Shown here in pieces: positions 7,422 through 15,770 of a DNA stretch of 64,000 nt. The stretch covers positions 4,278,001 through 4,342,000 of the forward strand of contig NZ_JADBEB010000001.1 of NCBI RefSeq assembly GCF_014874095.1. Reading direction: 5' to 3'. Position numbers and translations under genes: made by a program. The stretch's first letter is position 1; the number at the start of each line of letters is the position of its first letter. Source of the stretch: Plantactinospora soyae (lineage in GTDB: Bacteria > Actinomycetota > Actinomycetes > Mycobacteriales > Micromonosporaceae). The notes below the pieces were generated by a model. The model saw nothing but the letters and a program-made list of their open reading frames with translations, had not been told where the DNA came from and did no database searches.

Positions 7422-9482
7422 TCATCGAAGGAACGCCGCGGCCACACCGGAGTCGACCGGCACGTGCAGCCCGGTCGTGTGCGACAGCTCGCCACCGGTC
7501 AGCGCGAACACCGCGTTGGCGACGTGCTCCGGCAGCACCTCGCGCCCCAGCAGCGTACGGCGGGCGTAGTAGGCGCCCAGCTCCTCCTCGGGTACCCCGT
7601 AGACGGCGGCCCGCTGTGCGCCCCAGCCGCTGGCGAAGATCCCGGAGCCGCGTACCACCCCGTCGGGGTTCACGCCGTTGACCCGGACCCCGTGCGCGCC
7701 GAGTTCGGCGGCGAGCAGTCGTACCTGGTGCGCCTGGTCGGCCTTGGCGGCGCTGTACGCGATGTTGTTGGGCCCGGCGAAGACCGAGTTCTTGCTGGAG
7801 ATGTAGACGAGGTCGCCGCCCAGCCCCTGGTCGAGCAGCACCCGGGCGGCGGCCCGGGAGACCAGGAACGAGCCCTTGGCCATCACGTCGTGCTGGAGGT
7901 CCCAGTCCGCGTCGGTCGTCTCCAGCAGCGACTTCGAGATGGACAGACCGGCGTTGTTGACCACCAGGTCGACCCCGCCGAAGGCGAGCGCGGCGGCGGC
8001 GAAGGCCGCCTCGACGCCGGCCGGATCGGTGACGTCGACCAGCACCGGTACGGCCCGGTCGGCGTTGCCGATCTCCCCGGCGACCGTGGCGGCGGCCTCG
8101 ACGTTCCGGTCGGCCACCACTACGCAGGCGCCCTCGGCGGCGAGTCGCCGGACGATCGCCGCGCCGATGCCGGAGCCGCCGCCGGTGACCAGCGCGATCC
8201 GCCCGGCCAGCGGCTTCGGCTTCGGCATCCGCTGGAGCTTCGCCTCCTCCAGCTGCCAGTACTCGATCCGGAACTTCTCCGCCTCGTCGATCGGCGAGTA
8301 CGTCGACACCGCCTCGGCGCCGCGCATCACGTTGATCGCGTTGAGGTAGTACTCGGCGGCGACCCGGGCGGTCTGCTTGTCCCGGCCGAAGCTGAACATG
8401 CCGACCCCGGGCACCAGCACGATCGCCGGATCGGCGCCACGCATCGCGGGGGAGTCGGGTCCGGCGAAGCGCTCGTAGTAGGCCCGGTAGTCCTTCCGGT
8501 ACGCCTCGTGCAGCTCCCGCAGCCGGTCCAGTACGTCCGGCAGCGGCGTCTCCGCCGGCAGGTCGAGCACCAGCGGCCGGACCTTGGTCCGCAGGAAGTG
8601 GTCCGGGCAGGAGGTGCCGAGCGCGGCCAGTCGCGGATGTTCGGTGCGGGCCAGGAAGTCCAGTACCGCCGGATCGTCGGAGAAGTGTCCGACCTGGAAC
8701 TGTCCGGTCTGCCGGCTGTCGGTGCTGGCCAGCCCGCGCAGTACCGGAGCCAGCGCGGCGGCCCGGTCGTGCCGCCGCTCGGCGGAGAGCGCCTCGTACC
8801 CCGGCAGCACCGGACCGAACGGTTCGGCCCGGCCGTGCTCGGCGAGGAACCGGGTGGCGGTTTCGATGATCTCCAGCGAGCGTGCCTCGCACTCGGCGCT
8901 GGTGGCGCCCCAGGCGGTGATGCCGTGTCCACCGAGGATCACGCCGATCGCCTGCGGGTTGTCCCGGGCGATCGCGGCGATGTCCAGGCCGAGCTGGAAG
9001 CCGGGCCGGCGCCAGGGCACCCAGAGCACCCGGTCGCCGAAGCAGCGGCGGGTCAGCTCCGGTCCGTCGGCGGCGGTGGCCAGCGCGATACCGGCGTCCG
9101 GGTGCAGGTGGTCGACGTGCGCGGCGTCGACCAGGCCGTGCATCGCGGTGTCGATCGACGGTGCGGCGCCGCCCCGGCCGTGCAGGCAGTAGTCGAACGC
9201 GCCGACCATCTCGTCCTCGCGGTCGACCCCGGGATAGACCTCGACCAGGGCGCGGAGCCGATCCAACCGGAGTACGGCGAGTCCGGCCCCGGTGAGGGTG
9301 CCGATGTCGCCGCCGGAGCCCTTCACCCAGATCAACTCGACCGGGCCGCCGGTGACCGGGTCGTTTCCGGTTCCCTTGGCCGAGGTGTTGCCGCCGCCGT
9401 AATTGGTGTTGCGCCGGTCGGCGCCGAGCCGGTGTCCCCGGTCGAGCAGCGCGGCGACCTCTGGTTCGTTGCTCACGCTCAT
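7422..9482 (-). CDS. Bifunctional rhamnulose-1-phosphate aldolase / short-chain dehydrogenase
   Basis: A 686-residue fusion. Residues about 1-420 are a class II aldolase/adducin domain (GGGNTSAKG, metal-site His in HLHPDAG and GHGITAWG), expected to split rhamnulose 1-phosphate into dihydroxyacetone phosphate and L-lactaldehyde. Residues about 435-686 are a Rossmann short-chain dehydrogenase (TGGGSGIG, NNAG, catalytic Tyr/Lys in YSAAK), expected to oxidise the lactaldehyde. Such fusions (often called RhaE or RhaD) are known from rhamnose loci. The ATG at 9482 overlaps the rhaI stop by four bases. Confidence 0.93.
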   Translation of the reverse strand: MSVSNEPEVAALLDRGHRLGADRRNTNYGGGNTSAKGTGNDPVTGGPVELIWVKGSGGDIGTLTGAGLAVLRLDRLRALVEVYPGVDREDEMVGAFDYCLHGRGGAAPSIDTAMHGLVDAAHVDHLHPDAGIALATAADGPELTRRCFGDRVLWVPWRRPGFQLGLDIAAIARDNPQAIGVILGGHGITAWGATSAECEARSLEIIETATRFLAEHGRAEPFGPVLPGYEALSAERRHDRAAALAPVLRGLASTDSRQTGQFQVGHFSDDPAVLDFLARTEHPRLAALGTSCPDHFLRTKVRPLVLDLPAETPLPDVLDRLRELHEAYRKDYRAYYERFAGPDSPAMRGADPAIVLVPGVGMFSFGRDKQTARVAAEYYLNAINVMRGAEAVSTYSPIDEAEKFRIEYWQLEEAKLQRMPKPKPLAGRIALVTGGGSGIGAAIVRRLAAEGACVVVADRNVEAAATVAGEIGNADRAVPVLVDVTDPAGVEAAFAAAALAFGGVDLVVNNAGLSISKSLLETTDADWDLQHDVMAKGSFLVSRAAARVLLDQGLGGDLVYISSKNSVFAGPNNIAYSAAKADQAHQVRLLAAELGAHGVRVNGVNPDGVVRGSGIFASGWGAQRAAVYGVPEEELGAYYARRTLLGREVLPEHVANAVFALTGGELSHTTGLHVPVDSGVAAAFLR

Positions 9483-10642
9483 GCTCCCCAACCGGCCTGC
9501 TGGCCGCCGACCCGCTCGGCGGCGATCCGCTGTGCGTAACCGGACCGGGCGTACGCGGCCATCGGCTCCGGGTCGAGGCCGAGGTCCGCGCGGACCTCGC
9601 GCAGCAGCGGCCGTACGTCGGTGTCGTACGCGTCCATCAGCACGCCGTTGGCCCCGAGTACGTCCCCGGCCGTCTGTGCGGCGGCCAGTGCCTCCGCGTC
9701 GACCAGCAGCGCCTTCGCGGTCGCCTCCTGCACGTTCATCACCGACCGGATCTGGGCCGGGATCTTCGGCTCGATGTTGTGGCACTGGTCGAGCATGAAG
9801 TTGACTCCCGAGTCCGGGCGCAGCGCGTCGGCCCGGACGATCTCGTACATGATCCGGAACAGTTGGAACGGATCGGCCGCGCCGACCATCAGGTCGTCGT
9901 CGGCGTAGAACCGGGAGTTGAAGTCGAACGCGCCGAGCTTGCCCTCCCGGAGCAGGAAGGCCACGATGAACTCGATGTTGGTGCCCGGGGCGTGGTGGCC
10001 GGTGTCGATCACGACCTGGGCCTTCTCACCGAGCTTGAGGCAGTGCGCGTACGCGGTGCCCCAGTCGGGCACGTCGGTCATGTAGAAGGCCGGTTCGAAG
10101 AGCTTGTACTCCAGCAGCATCCGCTGGTCGTCGCCGAGCCGCTCGTAGGTGGCGGCGAGCGCCTCGGCCAACCGGTCCTGCCGGGCCCGGATGTCGTCCT
10201 GGCCGGGGTAGTTGGTGCCGTCGGAGAACCACAGCTTCAGGTCGGCCGAGCCGGTGGCGTCCATGATGTCGACGCACTCCAGCAGGTGGCCGAGGGCCTT
10301 GCGACGGATCCGGGGATCGGGGTTGGTGACGCTGCCGAGCCGGTAGTCGTCGTCCTGGAACACGTTGGTGTTGATGGTGCCGATCCGCACTCCCTGCTCC
10401 GCGGCGTACGACCCCAGCTTGGCGAAGTCGTCCACCCGGTCCCACGGGATGTGCAGCGAGACGATCGGGGCCACTCCGGTGAAGGCGTGCACCTGGGCCG
10501 CGTCGGCGATCTTCTCCTCCGGGGTACGCGGCACGCCGGGCTGGCTGAACACCTTGAACCGGGTGCCCGAGTTGCCGTACGCCCAGGAGGGCACCTCGAT
10601 CCGTTGCGCGCGTAGCGCGTCCCGGACGGCGGTCTCGGTCAT
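9479..10642 (-). CDS. rhaI: L-rhamnose isomerase (RhaI type)
   Basis: Converts L-rhamnose to L-rhamnulose with a divalent metal in a TIM barrel. The 387-residue protein shows the expected blocks: substrate/metal region LKLWFSDGTNYPGQ, VIDTGHHAPGTNIEF and GAFDFNSRFYADDDLMVG. It lies between rhaM and the aldolase fusion, which supports the assignment over a xylose-isomerase paralogue. The ATG at 10642 overlaps the stop of a nine-codon upstream frame, so its translation may be coupled to that leader. Confidence 0.93.
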   Translation of the reverse strand: MTETAVRDALRAQRIEVPSWAYGNSGTRFKVFSQPGVPRTPEEKIADAAQVHAFTGVAPIVSLHIPWDRVDDFAKLGSYAAEQGVRIGTINTNVFQDDDYRLGSVTNPDPRIRRKALGHLLECVDIMDATGSADLKLWFSDGTNYPGQDDIRARQDRLAEALAATYERLGDDQRMLLEYKLFEPAFYMTDVPDWGTAYAHCLKLGEKAQVVIDTGHHAPGTNIEFIVAFLLREGKLGAFDFNSRFYADDDLMVGAADPFQLFRIMYEIVRADALRPDSGVNFMLDQCHNIEPKIPAQIRSVMNVQEATAKALLVDAEALAAAQTAGDVLGANGVLMDAYDTDVRPLLREVRADLGLDPEPMAAYARSGYAQRIAAERVGGQQAGWGA

Positions 10643-10668
10643 GCCAGCTCCTCGCTTCGTTCGGTCAT
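10639..10668 (-). CDS. Nine-codon leader frame MTERSEELA before rhaI
   Basis: ATG at 10668 opens a nine-residue frame whose TGA overlaps the rhaI ATG (ATGA). The rhaI ribosome site (GAGGAG) lies inside it. The same word (ACCGARCGAAGCGAGG) occurs again at 10728-10746. This geometry suits translational coupling or re-initiation, but no peptide evidence exists and a simple untranslated leader is equally possible. Confidence 0.4.
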   Translation of the reverse strand: MTERSEELA

Positions 10669-10747
10669 GTCGTTTCCCCGCGCCACCCGGCGCCGCCATG
10701 ACCTGTCCCGGCTGTACTGGATGATGCCCTCGCTTCGCTCGGTCAAG

Positions 10748-11101
10748 TCAGGCCTCCGTGGTGTCGAGCGCGGCGAGTTGCGCGTCCAGGTTGAAGATCT
10801 CGTCGAGGACGACGAATCCCTCGTCGGGACGTCGCCCGTCCAGATCGACGAAAAATGGTGCCATCTCTGCCTGCCACCGGGCATTGACCTCGGTGCGCTC
10901 CATCGCGGCGAGCGAGGCGGCCAGGTCGGCGGTGCGGAAGTGTCCGACCAGCAGCCCGTCCTCGTGCAGGAAGAGGGAGTAGTCGTGCCAGCCGGCCCCG
11001 TGGAGTGCGCGCAGCATCTCCGGCCAGACCTCCGCGTGCCGTTCCCGATATTCGGCCAGCCGCTCGGGCCGGACCCGCAGGACGAAACACACTCGCCGCA
11101 T
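10748..11101 (-). CDS. rhaM: L-rhamnose mutarotase
   Basis: Interconverts the alpha and beta anomers of L-rhamnose so that the isomerase receives its preferred form. The protein has 117 residues, slightly above the usual 104, with the compact ferredoxin-like pattern RVCFVLRVRPERLAEYRERH...WPEM and DYSLFLHEDGLLVGHF. It is the first gene of the rhaM-rhaI-aldolase-rhaB operon. A candidate operator (11121-11132) lies just upstream of the ATG. The gap to rhaI is about 105 bases. Confidence 0.9.
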   Translation of the reverse strand: MRRVCFVLRVRPERLAEYRERHAEVWPEMLRALHGAGWHDYSLFLHEDGLLVGHFRTADLAASLAAMERTEVNARWQAEMAPFFVDLDGRRPDEGFVVLDEIFNLDAQLAALDTTEA

Positions 11102-11120
11102 CGGCGGCCTCCCAACGAAA

Positions 11121-11132
11121 TGAACCGTTTCA
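11121..11132. promoter_or_regulatory. Candidate LacI-family operator before rhaM
   Basis: TGAACCGTTTCA matches the dyad TGAAnCGnTTCA exactly and lies 20 bases before rhaM, in the gap after the LacI gene. Related sites at 12283, 15527 and 15640 suggest one regulon. Binding is inferred. Confidence 0.65.
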
Positions 11133-11215
11133 ACGGTCTGCCCTCAACATACGAGCGACGTCACTGGCCTGTCAAGAAACCGGGTCGCTCCGGGTGCCGC
11201 ACGCGGGCGGTCGGA

Positions 11216-12250
11216 TCAGTGCGGCGTCCGGGTGAACTGGCTGGATTCCCGGACCACCAGCTCCGGTTCGAAGATCACCTGTTGGTGCTGATGACCGTCC
11301 GGATTGTTCGACTCGTCCAGCATCAACCGGGCTGCGGTCTGCCCCAGCCGCTGCCGGGGCTGGCGCACCGAGGAGAGCGGTACGGCGGCAGCGGCGGCGA
11401 AGTCGATGTCGTCGTAGCCGACCAGGGCGATGTCCTCCGGCACCCGGACCTGCTGGCGGGTGAGTTCCTGCAACACGCCCAGCGCGAGCAGGTCGTTGGC
11501 GCAGAAGACCGCGGTGGCCCGGGCCGAGCGGGGCAGGCCCAGGATCCGCGAGGCCGCGTCCCGGCCGGCCGCCACGGTCGGACTGGGCGTCTCGAACCGG
11601 CGCAGGTGCTCCTCGGTCAGCCCCGCCTCGCGCAGCGCGTGCAGCCCACCGTGGTACCGGTCCCGGACCTGCTCCAGCCGCCACGGGCCACCGACGAAGG
11701 CGATCCTGCGGTGCCCGGCCTCCGCCAGGTGCCGGATCGCCAGCTCCCCGCCGAGCCGGTCGTCCACCGCCACCGAGCAGACGTCGGGCCGGGTCGAGCG
11801 TCGGTCCAGCAGGATGACCAGGACGCCCCGCTCGCGCAGCCGGACCAGCCGCTCGTTGGCATCGTCGACCGGCGTGATCAGTACGCCCTGTACCCGCTGT
11901 TCCTCCAGCAGGTCGAGGTATCTGCTCTCCTTGGCCGGGTCGCCGTCGCTGTTGCAGAAGATCACCGCCATCCCGGCCGCTCCGGTGGCGTCCTCGACGC
12001 CCTTGGCGACGTCGGTGAAGAACGGGTTGGCCACGTCCAGCACCACCAGACCGAGCGTGCGGCCCCGGCCCCGGCGCAGTTGCCGCGCGGCGTCGTTCGG
12101 CACGAAACCCAGCTCGCTGATCGCGGCCAGTACCCGGTTGCGGGTCGACGCGGCGACGATGTCCGGCCGGTTGAGCACGTTGGAGACGGTGCCCACCGAC
12201 ACACCCGCCTGGCTGGCCACGTCTCGGATACTCACCGCTGGTCCCGGCAC
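11216..12250 (-). CDS. LacI-family transcriptional regulator, probable rhamnose regulator
   Basis: A 344-residue repressor. An N-terminal LacI helix-turn-helix (SIRDVASQAGVSVGTVSNV, hinge near residues 45-60) precedes a periplasmic-binding-like effector domain (LGLVVLDVANPFFTDVAKG to the C-terminus). The GTG at 12250 has a GGAGGG ribosome site and puts the HTH at the N-terminus as the family requires. It precedes rhaM on the same strand. Matching operators before rhaM, before itself and before the permease pair suggest it represses rhamnose uptake and use, with rhamnose or a derivative as inducer. The effector is inferred. Confidence 0.88.
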   Translation of the reverse strand: MPGPAVSIRDVASQAGVSVGTVSNVLNRPDIVAASTRNRVLAAISELGFVPNDAARQLRRGRGRTLGLVVLDVANPFFTDVAKGVEDATGAAGMAVIFCNSDGDPAKESRYLDLLEEQRVQGVLITPVDDANERLVRLRERGVLVILLDRRSTRPDVCSVAVDDRLGGELAIRHLAEAGHRRIAFVGGPWRLEQVRDRYHGGLHALREAGLTEEHLRRFETPSPTVAAGRDAASRILGLPRSARATAVFCANDLLALGVLQELTRQQVRVPEDIALVGYDDIDFAAAAAVPLSSVRQPRQRLGQTAARLMLDESNNPDGHQHQQVIFEPELVVRESSQFTRTPH

Positions 12251-12282
12251 GACCGTCTCCCTCCGCAGCCCGCTCGTCCGGC

Positions 12283-12294
12283 TGAAACGTGTCA
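12283..12294. promoter_or_regulatory. Candidate LacI-family operator before the lacI gene
   Basis: TGAAACGTGTCA differs from TGAAnCGnTTCA at one base and lies 32 bases upstream of the GTG start of the regulator, a position that would suit autoregulation. Confidence 0.5.
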
Positions 12295-12488
12295 AGGTTA
12301 GCCGGCAGCGAACGCAGCGGCGCGTACCGGACGACGACAACCCACGCCTGTGTCGCCACCGTGGGCCTGACAGTACGCCGCGTCGCCAAGCGCCCGGGGT
12401 TCCCCCGCCGGGGCCGAGCACCCCGATGGCATCCGAGCGCGCCGCGACCCTCGCCCACCGGATCGGCCGGCGGTACGCTGTCGGGCCA

Positions 12489-12504
12489 GGGGAAGCGCTT
12501 TCCC
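12489..12504. promoter_or_regulatory. GGAAGCGCTTTCC-type palindrome before the PmoA-like gene
   Basis: This 16-bp near-perfect dyad (7 of 8 pairs) with a GCGC centre lies 45 bases upstream of the PmoA-like ATG. It resembles operators of LacI-family or CRE type but differs from the TGAAnCGnTTCA sites nearby, so a second regulator may act here. Confidence 0.5.
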
Positions 12505-12549
12505 ACCGGTTCGACCGGACCGGCGATCGACCGACAGAGGGCGGCGACG

Positions 12550-13425
12550 ATGGGCGAGGACCTGACCGACGTACGGCTGCGGGTGCACGGCGAGACCGTG
12601 GCGGAGTACGTACTCGACGACCCGTACGTGGACCCGCGCTGGTCGCCCCGGCCCTACCTGCATCCGGTGCGCACCCTCGGCGGAACGCCGGTGACCGACA
12701 CGCTGCCCGAGGACCACCGCTGGCACCTCGGGGTCTCGGTCGCCATGCAGGACGTCTCGGGGACCAACCTGTGGGGCGGCCGGACGTACGTCCGGGACAC
12801 CGGTTACACCTGGCTCGACGACCACGGGCGGATCCTGCACGACGGCTGGCTCCCCGCCGCCGACGTACCGGACGGCGGGAGCGGCTTCGCCGAGCGGCTG
12901 CGCTGGCTGGACCCGGCCGGCGCGACCCTGCTGGTGGAGGAGCGCACGGTCACCGCCACCGCGCTGACCGGCCGGTCGGACGCCTGGCAGCTCGACTTCG
13001 GCTACACCCTGACCGCGCCCGACGACCGGGAGATCGTGCTCGGCAGCCCGGGCACCAACGGCCGCCCGGGTGGTGCCGGCTACGGCGGCTTCTTCTGGCG
13101 GGTGGCGCCCGGACAGAGCCGGACGTTCACCGCGACGGCGGACGGGGAGGAACGGGTCAACGGCAGCACCGAGCCGTGGCTGGCGCTGGTCGGCCGGGGC
13201 GAGGGCGGCTCGTCGTACACCCTGCTCTTCGCCGACCTGGGGGACGGGGACCACTGGTTCGTCCGGACCGGGATCTATCCGGGGGTCTGCGTCGCGCTCG
13301 CGTTCGAACGGACGCTGCCGGTGCCGGCCGGTACGGCGCTGCGGCGCCGGCACCGGATCGTGGTCGTCGACGGCGAACTGACCCGGGCCCAGGTGCTCGG
13401 GCTGGCCCCGGTCACGGACGCCTGA
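12550..13425 (+). CDS. PmoA-family (DUF6807-like) protein
   Basis: A 291-residue protein with the pattern of the PmoA-related DUF6807 family: an N-terminal VLDDPYVDPRWSPRPYLHPVRT block, then DHRWHLGVSVA and NLWGGRTYVRD. Despite the name, such proteins are usually found in carbohydrate-use loci rather than methane oxidation; their function is not settled. It is divergent from lacI and convergent with the permease pair. No signal peptide or membrane span is seen. A palindrome at 12489 probably controls it. Confidence 0.75.
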   Translation: MGEDLTDVRLRVHGETVAEYVLDDPYVDPRWSPRPYLHPVRTLGGTPVTDTLPEDHRWHLGVSVAMQDVSGTNLWGGRTYVRDTGYTWLDDHGRILHDGWLPAADVPDGGSGFAERLRWLDPAGATLLVEERTVTATALTGRSDAWQLDFGYTLTAPDDREIVLGSPGTNGRPGGAGYGGFFWRVAPGQSRTFTATADGEERVNGSTEPWLALVGRGEGGSSYTLLFADLGDGDHWFVRTGIYPGVCVALAFERTLPVPAGTALRRRHRIVVVDGELTRAQVLGLAPVTDA

Positions 13426-13532
13426 CCGGTCCGATCCGGTCCTGACCCGTCCGGTCCTGACCCGTCCGGTCCCTGAGTCGTCCGGTCCTGAGTCGTCCGG
13501 TCCAGACCGGTCAGATCTCCGACCGGGCCGGT

Positions 13533-13561
13533 CCTGACCGGTCCGGTGCGGACCGGTCAGG
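13533..13561. terminator. Bidirectional hairpin between convergent genes
   Basis: A perfect 12-bp stem (13533-13544 with 13550-13561) and 5-base loop lie between the convergent PmoA-like and permease genes. The preceding 100 bases (13430-13530) are degenerate repeats of a GTCCGGTCCTGA-like word with no reading frame. Confidence 0.7.
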
Positions 13562-13571
13562 ACGCCGGTGG

Positions 13572-14492
13572 TCAGCCCTTCAGGCCCGAGGTGGCGATGC
13601 CCTCGACCAGGTAGCGCTGGAAGGCCAGGAAGAACAGCATGACCGGCACGATGCTCAGCACCGACATGGCGAACATCGGACCGAACGCCGACTCGCTGGT
13701 CTGGTCGATGAACAGTCGCAGCGCCAGCGGCAGCGTGTACGAATCCGGGTCGTTGAGGTAGACGAGCTGGCTGAAGAAGTCGTTCCAGGTCCAGATGAAC
13801 GTGAAGATGGCGGTGGTGACCAGCGCCGGCTTCAGCAGCGGCAGGATCACGTAGCGGAAGGTGAGCACCGGACCGCAGCCGTCGATCTCCGCCGCGTCGT
13901 CCAGCTCGCGGGGCAGGCCCCGGATGAACTGCACCATCAGGAAGACGAAGAACGCGTCGGTGGCCAGCAGCTTGGGCAGGATCAGCGGTACGAAGGTGCC
14001 GACCAGATCCAGCTTCTGGAAGATCGTGTACTGCGGGATCAGCACCACGTGGTACGGCAGCATGATGGTCAGCAGCGTGAACGCGAACAGTGGCCCGCGC
14101 AGCCGGAAGCGGAGCCGGGCGAAGGCGTACGCGGCGAGCGCGCAGGAGACCAGGTTGCCGATCACCGAGCCGATCGCGACGAGCACCGAGTTGCCGAAGA
14201 ACGTCCAGACGCTGATTCCGGCGATCCCGTCCATCGCGGCGGTGTAGTTCTCCGGGGCGAGCCGGCTGGGCAGCAGGCTGAGGCTGGAGAGGATCTCGTC
14301 GGTCGGCTTGATCGAGGTGGCGAGCAGCCAGACCACCGGGTAAAGCAGCAGAGCCAGCATCCCGATGATCAGTACGTGCCAGCCGATTCCCCGGAGCCGG
14401 GCGGCCGATGCGCCCGGCCGTCGGCTCGACGCCGGCCGTACGTCCGGCCCGCCGTCGGGCCGAGCCGACCGCCCATCCTGGAGCGTGGTCAC
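13572..14492 (-). CDS. Carbohydrate ABC transporter permease (MalG/LacG type, CUT1)
   Basis: A 306-residue inner-membrane permease with six predicted spans (first at IGWHVLIIGMLALLLYPVVW). The cytoplasmic EAA loop that docks the ATPase reads AAEIDGCGPVLTFRYVILPLL. The GTG at 14492 overlaps the upstream permease stop as GTGA and follows a GGGAGG ribosome site. It pairs with the 14489-15463 product. No substrate-binding protein or ATPase gene is next to it. Upstream operator sites shared with rhaM point to rhamnose or a rhamnose-containing sugar as substrate. Confidence 0.9.
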   Translation of the reverse strand: MTTLQDGRSARPDGGPDVRPASSRRPGASAARLRGIGWHVLIIGMLALLLYPVVWLLATSIKPTDEILSSLSLLPSRLAPENYTAAMDGIAGISVWTFFGNSVLVAIGSVIGNLVSCALAAYAFARLRFRLRGPLFAFTLLTIMLPYHVVLIPQYTIFQKLDLVGTFVPLILPKLLATDAFFVFLMVQFIRGLPRELDDAAEIDGCGPVLTFRYVILPLLKPALVTTAIFTFIWTWNDFFSQLVYLNDPDSYTLPLALRLFIDQTSESAFGPMFAMSVLSIVPVMLFFLAFQRYLVEGIATSGLKG

Positions 14493-15463
14493 CGGTCCTC
14501 CCCGGAGTAGAACACCCAGCGGCGCGAGGTGCCGAAGAACACCGCCGTGATGATGGCGATGATGAGCAGGAGCAGCCAGGCCATCGCCGAGGCGTAGCCC
14601 ATCCGGAACTGGGAGAACCCGCGTTCGTAGAGGTAGAGCGTGTAGAACAGGGTCGAGTTGCTCGGGCCGCCCCGCCCGCCGCTGACGATGAACGCCGGGG
14701 TGAACGCCTGGAAGGCGTGGATGGTCTCCAGCACCAGGTTGAACAGGATGATCGGGGAGAGCATCGGCAGCGTCACCGAGCGGAACGTCCGCCATCGCCC
14801 CGAACCGTCGACCGCGGCGGCGTCGTAGAGCTCCGTCGGGATCTGCTTGAGCCCGGCCAGGAAGATGACCATCGGAGCGCCGAACTGCCACACGGCCAGG
14901 ATGATCAGCACGTAGAGCGCGTAGTCGGGCTCGTTGATCCAACCGCCGGTGTCCCAGCCGAAGGCGCCGGTGGCCGAGTCGACCACGCCGCTGTCGGTGA
15001 ACATCGCCCGCCAGACCAGCGCGATCGCCACACCGGTGCCGAGCAGCGAGGGCGCGTAGAAGGCGGACCGGTAGAACCCCTGCCCGCGCCGGTTGCGGTG
15101 GAGCAGGAGCGCCACCGCCAGGGCCGCGGCCAGCTTCAGCGGTACGGAGATCAGCACGTACCCCGCGGTCACCTTCGCCGACGCCAGGAAGCGCGCGTCG
15201 TCGGTGAAGAGCCGCTTGTAGTTCTCCAGGCCCACCCATTCAGGACTGGTGAACAGGTCGTAGTCGGTGAACGAGAGGTAGAGCGAGGCGAGCATCGGAC
15301 CGACGGTCAGCAGCAGCGCCCCGCAGACCCACGGGGACAGGAAGAGGTACGCGATGCCGGATTGGCTCCGGCGCTTTCGGGCCCGGGCCGGGGTCGCGCC
15401 GTCGCCAGGATCGGCGGGCCGGGGCGGCGGCCGGTGCAGTGTTCCAGTTGTCATGGTGGACAT
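14489..15463 (-). CDS. Carbohydrate ABC transporter permease (MalF/LacF type, CUT1)
   Basis: A 324-residue permease and first gene of the pair. After a charged N-terminal tail it shows the long first span IAYLFLSPWVCGALLLTVG and an EAA loop (AAAVDGSGRWRTFRSVTLPML). The ATG at 15463 is taken; another in-frame ATG at 15454 is possible, and neither has a strong ribosome site. Two candidate operators (15527, 15640) lie upstream. The missing binding protein and shared ATPase are presumably encoded elsewhere. Confidence 0.9.
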   Translation of the reverse strand: MSTMTTGTLHRPPPRPADPGDGATPARARKRRSQSGIAYLFLSPWVCGALLLTVGPMLASLYLSFTDYDLFTSPEWVGLENYKRLFTDDARFLASAKVTAGYVLISVPLKLAAALAVALLLHRNRRGQGFYRSAFYAPSLLGTGVAIALVWRAMFTDSGVVDSATGAFGWDTGGWINEPDYALYVLIILAVWQFGAPMVIFLAGLKQIPTELYDAAAVDGSGRWRTFRSVTLPMLSPIILFNLVLETIHAFQAFTPAFIVSGGRGGPSNSTLFYTLYLYERGFSQFRMGYASAMAWLLLLIIAIITAVFFGTSRRWVFYSGEDR

Positions 15464-15526
15464 CCCATCGGCTCGTGGCCGCCACACCCCAGGGGCGCGC
15501 ACACGTACCTCGATGGCGAGGCTGTG

Positions 15527-15538
15527 TGAAACCATTCA
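15527..15538. promoter_or_regulatory. Candidate LacI-family operator before the permease operon
   Basis: TGAAACCATTCA has one mismatch to TGAAnCGnTTCA and lies 64 bases upstream of the first permease ATG. It pairs with the exact site at 15640; centre spacing is 113 bases. Confidence 0.5.
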
Positions 15539-15639
15539 ACAAGCGGCACGAAAGTACCCCCGAGGGGCAGTGCCTGTCAACGGAGGTCCCGTCCTGCCTC
15601 GACAGTGTGCGGCGGAGCGGCCCCGTACGCCGGCTCGAA

Positions 15640-15651
15640 TGAATCGGTTCA
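15640..15651. promoter_or_regulatory. Exact TGAAnCGnTTCA operator candidate, distal site
   Basis: TGAATCGGTTCA fits the consensus fully. It lies about 180 bases upstream of the permease operon. A distal second site is common for LacI-type looping, which is inferred here. The nearby span 15655-15770 holds no gene. Confidence 0.55.
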
Positions 15652-15770
15652 TGCACTGTCCGGCGTGGCCGGAGCACGTACGGTGCCGCCTCCCGGAGCC
15701 GTACGCCCCCGGGTCTGTCGCCGGTCCGCGTGGCCCTCCGGCGCGACGAGCACCGGCCGCAGCGCGCCGG

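Noticed and set aside
5858-15651. Xylose or fucose operon
   Set aside because: The mutarotase, isomerase, aldolase/dehydrogenase and kinase together match the rhamnose set better than fucose or xylose enzymes.
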